From assembly GCF_030269125.1 (NCBI RefSeq), contig NZ_BSSM01000013.1:186001-250000 (forward strand): a DNA stretch of 64,000 nucleotides. Reading direction: 5' to 3'. Shown here piece by piece: positions 59,069 to 64,000 of the stretch. Both the position numbers and the translations under genes were made by a program. The stretch comes from Streptomyces hygroscopicus subsp. hygroscopicus. Its GTDB lineage: Bacteria > Actinomycetota > Actinomycetes > Streptomycetales > Streptomycetaceae. A model generated the notes under the pieces. That model worked only from the letters and a program-made list of their open reading frames with translations, ran no database searches and was not told the origin of the DNA. Positions within the stretch are counted from its first letter, which is position 1. Each line of letters starts with the position of its first letter.

Positions 59069-60361
59069 CTAGGCGAACAGCCGCCGCCAGGTCTCCGGGC
59101 CCGGCGAGCCGTCGGCCGCGCCGCCGCGCCAGCCCTGGCCGCGCTGGAAGGCGGCCACGGCCTGCCGGTGCGCCTCGCCCCACTGCGGCACGGGCCCGTC
59201 GCCGTAGAACCGGCCGAACCCCTTTCGCACCAGCTGGGCGCCCAGCCGGGCGATGTGGTCGTTGCTCTGCCCCGGGCGGAAGTAGCCCTTGCCGGGGTAG
59301 CCGGGCACCCCGTGCGAGGCGGGGCCGTCCGCGCCCGGGGCGATGTCCCGGCCCCCGCCGGTGGCGAGCAGTTCCCAGGTGCGCGGGCCCGGCCGCCCGT
59401 CGGCCTCCTCGGGGCTCCAGCCCTGGGCCCGCTGGAACGCCTCGGTGGCCCGCCGGTCCGCCTCGCTCCAGGCCGGGCCCGGACCCTCCGGGTAGTACGC
59501 TCCCGCGCCCCGGGCCACCAGCATCCGGCCCAGCTCGGTGATGTACGCGTTGACCGCTCCGGGCCCGAAGGAGTCCGCGCCCGGGAAGGCGGTCGGGGCC
59601 TTGCCGCCCGACGCCTCGGCGCCCGCGTTGCCGGCGGCCAGCCCCTTGTAGCGGTAGGGGACGTACTTGCCGGCGTGGCTCCAGTAGGGGTAGGGCGTGG
59701 TCCGGCTGCGGGCGTGCGGGGGTGTCTGCTCGTAGACCGTGTAGGAGGTGTGCTTGTGGTTCGTCCAGCCGCCGAAGATCACCACATGCGAGCCCTTCTG
59801 GGGATTGGCGGTGTTGTGGTACAGCAGGATGTCGCCGGGCTGGAGCTGGGACTTGGTGATCTTCACGCCGTACTTGGCGAGGCTGCCCGTCCACTGGTTG
59901 CTGTTCAGGCCCCAGGCCATGGAGACGTAGCCCGAGCAGTCCTGCCGGTAGCCGTCGTTCCAGTAACGGCTCATGCTGTACGGCACCTTCGCCGTCACCC
60001 AGGACCTGGCCCGCTTGATGATGGCGCTGCGGGTGGTGTGCGGGGCGGGGGCGCCGCCGGCCCCGGCGGGTTTGCCGCCGGGGCCGTGCAGCGGGGCCTC
60101 GGCGCCCTGGGGGGTGTCGGGCTCGCCGTCGCCGGGCACGGCCTGGCGGTGCGGGGAGGGGCAGCCGGGGAGGGCGGCCGCCGGGGTCGTCACCGCGCCG
60201 AGGACGGCGGACACGGCGGCCACGACGGCCATCCCCCGGGTCGCGGGGAGGTGGGCGAGGCGGCCGGACAGCGGGCGGCGACGGGTGCGCCACCGGTGGA
60301 CACAGCCGGGGCAGTCGCGGTCGCGCGCGGGTTCGAACTCCTCGAACGCCGGAGCGGCCAT
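59069..60361 (-). CDS. NlpC/P60-type cell-wall hydrolase with two peptidoglycan-binding repeats
   Basis: A 430-aa protein. A cytoplasmic start with CPGC and RWRTRRRPLSGR leads into one hydrophobic segment (GMAVVAAVSAVLGAVTTPAAA, about residues 43-63). The extracytoplasmic CHAP/NlpC-like domain follows: Cys in RQDCSGYVSMAWGLN, His in GSHVVIFGGW, and LQPGDILLYHN. Two PG_binding_1-type repeats lie at about 265-345 and 350-430 (ADRRATEAFQRAQGWS; AHRQAVAAFQRGQGWR). It probably cleaves stem peptides. ATG 60361 is the first start in front of the basic/hydrophobic anchor; the longer frame to 60505 lacks a ribosome site. Confidence 0.85.
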   Translation of the reverse strand: MAAPAFEEFEPARDRDCPGCVHRWRTRRRPLSGRLAHLPATRGMAVVAAVSAVLGAVTTPAAALPGCPSPHRQAVPGDGEPDTPQGAEAPLHGPGGKPAGAGGAPAPHTTRSAIIKRARSWVTAKVPYSMSRYWNDGYRQDCSGYVSMAWGLNSNQWTGSLAKYGVKITKSQLQPGDILLYHNTANPQKGSHVVIFGGWTNHKHTSYTVYEQTPPHARSRTTPYPYWSHAGKYVPYRYKGLAAGNAGAEASGGKAPTAFPGADSFGPGAVNAYITELGRMLVARGAGAYYPEGPGPAWSEADRRATEAFQRAQGWSPEEADGRPGPRTWELLATGGGRDIAPGADGPASHGVPGYPGKGYFRPGQSNDHIARLGAQLVRKGFGRFYGDGPVPQWGEAHRQAVAAFQRGQGWRGGAADGSPGPETWRRLFA

Positions 60362-60493
60362 GCGATCCGCCTCACATTCGTGGTGGTTTTGTCCGCTTGT
60401 GTGCACGTTGATCAGTTTCACAACTGTCCACGGAACGCGCACTTTGACGGTCCGAACGATGTACGGGCCTCCCAGCGCCCTCCCGGTGGTTCG

Positions 60494-60519
60494 GAGCACC
60501 CCCACAGGTCAGGTAGAGT
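60494..60519 (+). promoter_or_regulatory. tRNA promoter element GAGCACCCC-N11-TAGAGT
   Basis: Third instance of the word pair with 20-bp offset, here 40 bp before tRNA-Lys copy 3 and inside the promoter region of the divergent NlpC/P60 gene. Confidence 0.6.
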
Positions 60520-60533
60520 TCTCTTGTCAGCAG

Positions 60534-60607
60534 GCGCCGCTAGCTCAGTTGGTTAGAGCAGCTGACTCTTAATCAGCGGGTCCGGGGTTCGAGTCCCTGG
60601 CGGCGCA
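60534..60607 (+). tRNA. tRNA-Lys (CTT), copy 3
   Basis: 74-nt sequence identical to copies 1 and 2; the eight leader bases GTCAGCAG before it are also shared with copy 1. Anticodon CTT, no encoded CCA. Confidence 0.97.
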
Positions 60608-60616
60608 CTAGCGATC

Positions 60617-60665
60617 AATACGCCGAAGGGCGTTCTCGGTTTCCGAGAACGCCCTTCGGCGTATT
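60617..60665 (+). terminator. Long perfect terminator of tRNA-Lys copy 3
   Basis: A perfect 23-bp stem with a TTT loop (arms 60617-60639 and 60643-60665), starting 9 bp after the tRNA. One of the strongest hairpins in the window. Confidence 0.92.
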
Positions 60666-60694
60666 CGCGCCCCTGCCGTTCCTGCCGCGGCGTT

Positions 60695-60728
60695 CCGGTC
60701 CCGGCCGGAGCCTGCCGGGCGGGACCGG
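60695..60728 (-). terminator. Terminator of the Ig-like repeat gene
   Basis: A 9-bp perfect stem CCGGTCCCG / CGGGACCGG with a 16-nt loop, 8 bp downstream of the gene's stop on the minus strand. Confidence 0.65.
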
Positions 60729-60736
60729 TGACGCCC

Positions 60737-63700
60737 TTACAGGACGGTGTGGGTGTCCACCGGTGAGGTGGACGTGGTGTAGGAGGAGTTACCGCCGTAG
60801 ACGGCGGTCAGCGCGTGCGACCCGAGGGTGAGGGCGGACGTGCTGAACGTGGCCACGCCCCCGCTGAGCGTGCCCGTACCCAGCAGCGTCGCCCCGTCGA
60901 AGAAGCTCACCACCCCGGCGGGTGTCCCACCGCCCGGTGCCACCACGGTGGCCGTCGCCGTCAGCAGCACGGTCTGCCCCACGGACGAGGGGTTGGGCAC
61001 GGAGGACAGTGCCGTCGCCGTAGCGGCCTTGGTCACCGTGGTGTTGACGGTCGGTGACATGGAGGTGTTGAAGTTCCCGTCGCCGTTGTACGCCGCGCGG
61101 ATGCCGCGCACGCCTACGGGGAGCGTCGACGTGGTCAGGGTTGCCACGCCGCCGACGAGCGGTACGGGTGCCTGCGGGATGCCCCCGATGAAGAACGTCA
61201 CCGTCCCCGTGGGCGTACCCGACGCCGGCGCGACCGCCGAGACCGTCGCCGTCAGCGTCTTCGCCTGGCCGAACACCGACGGGTCCGGCGCCGTCGTCAC
61301 CACCGTCGAGGTCGACCCCTTCACCACCGACTGGCTGTCCACCGGCGAGGTGGAACCCGTGAAGTCGGCGTCACCGCCGTAGACGGCGGTGAGGGAATGC
61401 GCCCCGACCGCGAGGGCGGACGTGGTGAGCGTCGCCGTCCCCGCGATCAGCGTCCCCGTACCGAGCAGCGTCGCGCCGTCGAAGAAGCTGACGGTCCCGG
61501 TCGGAGTGCCCGCCCCGGGAGCCACCGCGGTGACCGTCGCCGTCAGGGTCTTCGCCTGACCGAAGACGGAGGGGTCGGGCGCGGAGGTGAGGGCGGTGGC
61601 GCTCGCCGCCTGCGTCACCGACTGGCTGTCCACCGGCGACGTCGAACCAGTGAAGTCGGCGTCCCCTCCGTAGACGGCGGTGAGGGAATGCACGCCGACG
61701 GCCAGGGAGGCGGTGGTGAACGTCGCCACCCCGCCGCTGAGCGTCCCCGTACCGAGCAGCATCGCGCCGTCGAAGAAGCTGACGGTCCCGGTCGGAGTGC
61801 CCGCCCCGGGAGCCACCGCGGTGACCGTCGCCGTCAGGGTCTTCGCCTGACCGAAGACGGAGGGGTCGGGCGCGGAGGTGAGGGCGGTGGCGCTCGCCGC
61901 CTGCGTCACCGACTGGCTGTCCACCGGAGACGTCGACGTCAGGTAGCTGGCGTTCCCCCCGTAGACGGCGGTCAGCGCGTGGCCCCCCACCGCCAGACTC
62001 GAGACCGAGAGCGTCGCCACCCCGCCGCTGAGCGTGCCCGTGCCCAGCAGCGTGGGGCCGTCGAAGAAGCTCACCGTACCGGTCGGCGTGCCGCCGCCCG
62101 GCGCCACCACGGACACCGTCGCGGTCAACGTCTTCGCCTGACCGAACACCGACGGATCGGGCGCCGAGGTGAGGGCGGTGCTCGTAGCGGCCTTGGTCAC
62201 CGTGGCAGTGACGGTGGCCGACATCGATCCGTTGAAGTTCGCGTCGCCGTTGTACGCCGCGCGGATGCCGCGCACGCCTACGGGGAGCGTCGACGTGGTC
62301 AGGGTCGCCACGCCGCCGACGAGCGGTACGGGTGCCTGCGGGATGCCCCCGATGTAGAACGTCACCGTCCCCGTGGGCGTACCCGACGCCGGCGCGACCG
62401 CCGAGACCGTCGCCGTCAGCGTCTTCGCCTGGCCGAACACCGACGGGTCCGGCGCCACCGTCACCACCGTCGAGCTCGACCCCTTCACCACCGACTGGCT
62501 GTCCACCGGCGAGGTGGAACCCGTGAAGTCGGCGTCACCGCTGTACACGGCGGTCAACGAGTGGGCGCCGACGCTCAGAGCGGTCGTCGTGAGGGTCGCG
62601 GTGCCGCCGCTCAGCGTCGCGGTGCCGATGAGGGTGGCGCCGTCGAAGAAGTCGACCGTGCCGGTGGGGGTGCCCGCGCCCGGTGGTACGGCGGTGACCG
62701 TCGCGGTCAGGGTCTTCGCCTGGCCGAAGACGGAGGGGTCGGGGGCGGAGGTGAGGGTGGTGGCGCTCGCCGCCTGCGTCACCGTCTGCACGTCCACCGG
62801 AGACGTCGAACCCGTGAAGTCGCCGTCACCGCTGTACACGGCCGTCAGGGAATGCGACCCCACCGCGAGGCTGGAAGTGGTGAGCGTCGCCGTGCCACCG
62901 CTCAGCGTCGCGGTGCCGATGAGGACGGCGCCGTCGAAGAAGCTGACGGTTCCCGTGGGGGTGCCGGCTCCCGGCGGTGCGGCGGTGACCGTCGCGGTCA
63001 GGGTCTTCGCCTGGCCGAAGACGGAAGGATCGGGCGCCGAGGTGAGGATGGTGGAGCTCGCCGCCTGCGTCACCGTCTGCACGTCCACCGGAGACGTCGA
63101 ACCCGAGAACTCCGCGTCGCCGCTGTACACGGCCGTCAGGGAATGCGACCCCACCGCGAGGCTGGAAGTGGTGAGCGTCGCCGTGCCACCGCTCAGCGTC
63201 GCGGTGCCCAGCAATGTGGCGCCGTCGAAGAAGTCGACCGTACCCGTCGGCGTACCGGCTCCCGGCGGTGCGGCGGTGACCGTCGCGGTCAGGGTCTTCG
63301 CCTCCCCGAAGACGGAAGGATCGGGCGCCGAGGTGAGGGTGGTGGCGCTCGCCGCCTGGGTCACCGTCTGGACGTCCACCGGGGACGTCGAACCCGAGAA
63401 CTCCGCGTCGCCGCTGTACACGGCCGTCAGGGAATGCGACCCCACCGCCAGGCTGGAAGTGGTGAGCGTCGCCGTGCCACCGCTCAGCGTCGCGGTGCCC
63501 AGCAATGTGGCGCCGTCGAAGAAGTCGACCGTGCCGGTGGGGGTGCCCGCGCCGGGTGGTACGGCGGTGACGATGGCGGTGAGCGTCTTCGCCTCACCGA
63601 AGACAGACGGATCGGGCGCCGAGGTGAGGGCGGTGGCGCTCGCCGCCTGCGTCACCGTCTGGACGTCCACCGGAGAAGTCGAACCCGAGAACTCCGCGTC

Positions 63701-64000
63701 GCCGCTGTAGACAGCCGTCAGGGAGTGCGACCCGACCGCGAGGGTCGACGTGGTCAGGGTGGCGACACCGCCGACGAGGGTGCCCGTACCGAGCAGCGTC
63801 GCACCGTCGAAGAAGTCGACCGTACCCGTCGGCGTGCCGACACCCGGCGGCACGGCAGTCACCGCCGCCGTCAGGGTCTTCGGCTCACCGAAGGCGGAGG
63901 GATCGGGCGCGGAGGTGAGGGCGGTGGTGGTCGCCGCCTGGGTCACCGTCTGGACGTCCACCGGGGACGTCGAACCCGTGAAGTCGGCGTCACCGCTGTA
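60737..64000 (-). CDS. giant Ig-like (Big_3-type) repeat protein, C-terminal part (cut by window edge)
   Basis: The frame is open from the right edge to the stop at 60737, giving about 1,087 residues, all of them repeats; the N-terminus lies outside. Each repeat is 97 aa: a start such as TALTSAPDPSVFGQAKTLTATV, then GTPTGTVSFFDGATLLGTG, then a closing HSLTAVYSGDADFTGSTSPVD. Eleven units can be counted from TSAPDPS-type words. These are beta-sandwich domains of extracellular, wall or adhesion proteins. No sorting signal, membrane anchor or catalytic domain follows the last repeat, which ends in DTHTVL, so any attachment or activity must be N-terminal. The ATG/GTG seen near 63961 is only an internal codon. 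Confidence 0.88.
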   Translation of the reverse strand, partial: YSGDADFTGSTSPVDVQTVTQAATTTALTSAPDPSAFGEPKTLTAAVTAVPPGVGTPTGTVDFFDGATLLGTGTLVGGVATLTTSTLAVGSHSLTAVYSGDAEFSGSTSPVDVQTVTQAASATALTSAPDPSVFGEAKTLTAIVTAVPPGAGTPTGTVDFFDGATLLGTATLSGGTATLTTSSLAVGSHSLTAVYSGDAEFSGSTSPVDVQTVTQAASATTLTSAPDPSVFGEAKTLTATVTAAPPGAGTPTGTVDFFDGATLLGTATLSGGTATLTTSSLAVGSHSLTAVYSGDAEFSGSTSPVDVQTVTQAASSTILTSAPDPSVFGQAKTLTATVTAAPPGAGTPTGTVSFFDGAVLIGTATLSGGTATLTTSSLAVGSHSLTAVYSGDGDFTGSTSPVDVQTVTQAASATTLTSAPDPSVFGQAKTLTATVTAVPPGAGTPTGTVDFFDGATLIGTATLSGGTATLTTTALSVGAHSLTAVYSGDADFTGSTSPVDSQSVVKGSSSTVVTVAPDPSVFGQAKTLTATVSAVAPASGTPTGTVTFYIGGIPQAPVPLVGGVATLTTSTLPVGVRGIRAAYNGDANFNGSMSATVTATVTKAATSTALTSAPDPSVFGQAKTLTATVSVVAPGGGTPTGTVSFFDGPTLLGTGTLSGGVATLSVSSLAVGGHALTAVYGGNASYLTSTSPVDSQSVTQAASATALTSAPDPSVFGQAKTLTATVTAVAPGAGTPTGTVSFFDGAMLLGTGTLSGGVATFTTASLAVGVHSLTAVYGGDADFTGSTSPVDSQSVTQAASATALTSAPDPSVFGQAKTLTATVTAVAPGAGTPTGTVSFFDGATLLGTGTLIAGTATLTTSALAVGAHSLTAVYGGDADFTGSTSPVDSQSVVKGSTSTVVTTAPDPSVFGQAKTLTATVSAVAPASGTPTGTVTFFIGGIPQAPVPLVGGVATLTTSTLPVGVRGIRAAYNGDGNFNTSMSPTVNTTVTKAATATALSSVPNPSSVGQTVLLTATATVVAPGGGTPAGVVSFFDGATLLGTGTLSGGVATFSTSALTLGSHALTAVYGGNSSYTTSTSPVDTHTVL
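60740..64000 (-). repeat. 291-bp coding tandem repeats, about 11 units
   Basis: The unit is exactly 291 bp (97 codons). Near-identical stretches recur at 291 bp (61451 against 61742, about 185 bp with one difference) and at 1,164 bp, i.e. four units (61085 against 62249, a long near-identical block). Units with the variant IGGIPQAPVPLVGG replace the standard FFDGATLLGTG form twice, four units apart. Confidence 0.9.

Noticed and set aside
43402..60607. Integrated element between tRNA-Lys copies as attachment sites
   Set aside because: The three tRNAs are complete and in the same direction, but there is no integrase, excisionase, replication or transfer gene between them and the genes look like normal chromosomal loci.
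62373..63710. Plus-strand open frame of 445 codons in the Ig-like region
   Set aside because: A mirror of the repeats; the minus frame gives proper Ig-like beta-strand patterns and runs through the whole region.
60737..64000. CRISPR-like array
   Set aside because: The period is 291 bp, the repeats are coding and there are no short repeat/unique spacer units or cas genes.

Overview
The window is high-GC DNA with strong third-position GC bias, GTG and TTG starts, rare TTA codons, Streptomyces-type iron boxes, DasR dre sites and an AdpA gene. It is a Streptomyces chromosome. From memory, the gene order follows the S. coelicolor core from about SCO2774 to the SCO2830s (accD1/acdH, des, hexC, glmS2, adpA, ornA, cdgA, an Ehu-type transporter). 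No integrase, transposase, plasmid or phage gene was seen.

Layout. 1-7.1 kb: leucine/branched-chain acyl-CoA catabolism, comprising two acyl-CoA dehydrogenases (one cut by the window edge), a divergent TetR regulator with palindromic operators, a biotin-dependent carboxylase pair and HMG-CoA lyase. 7.1-15 kb: desferrioxamine uptake and biosynthesis, desEF and desABCD, each behind an iron box. 15-20 kb: amino-sugar genes, with a secreted GH20 hexosaminidase behind a dre site and a glmS2 aminotransferase, then a universal stress protein. 20-23 kb: developmental control, with adpA (in-frame TTA codon), oligoribonuclease and tRNA-His. 23-33 kb: beta-glucoside/cello-oligosaccharide-type uptake, with a binding protein, two permeases, two GH1 beta-glucosidases and two LacI regulators; CebR-like 14-bp operators lie across promoters and ribosome binding sites.

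33-43.5 kb: less characterised genes, namely a spermidine-synthase-like protein, a TPR regulator, a histidine phosphatase, a PAP2 membrane protein, and a tight three-gene operon of a Cas4/AddB-type Fe-S nuclease, an unknown 529-aa protein and an UPF1/DNA2-type SF1 helicase. That operon is the best candidate for an undescribed system. 43.4-47 kb: tRNA-Lys, a secreted metalloprotease and a PAS-GGDEF-EAL c-di-GMP enzyme (CdgA-like). 47-57 kb: a luciferase-like monooxygenase and a catabolic island, with two maleate-isomerase/AMDase-like proteins, a hydroxyacid dehydrogenase, an amidase, a DUF3830 protein, an Ehu-type ABC importer and an IclR regulator. 57-64 kb: a chitin-type LPMO with a dre site, an SPFH protein, an NlpC/P60 cell-wall hydrolase, two further identical tRNA-Lys genes and the C-terminal part of a giant Ig-like repeat protein that runs off the right edge.

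Themes: carbon scavenging (chitin, beta-glucosides), iron acquisition and development sit together. The sequence suggests links through DasR, CebR-like, DmdR-type and bldA-dependent control. All functional statements rest on motifs and gene order read by eye; no database search was run.
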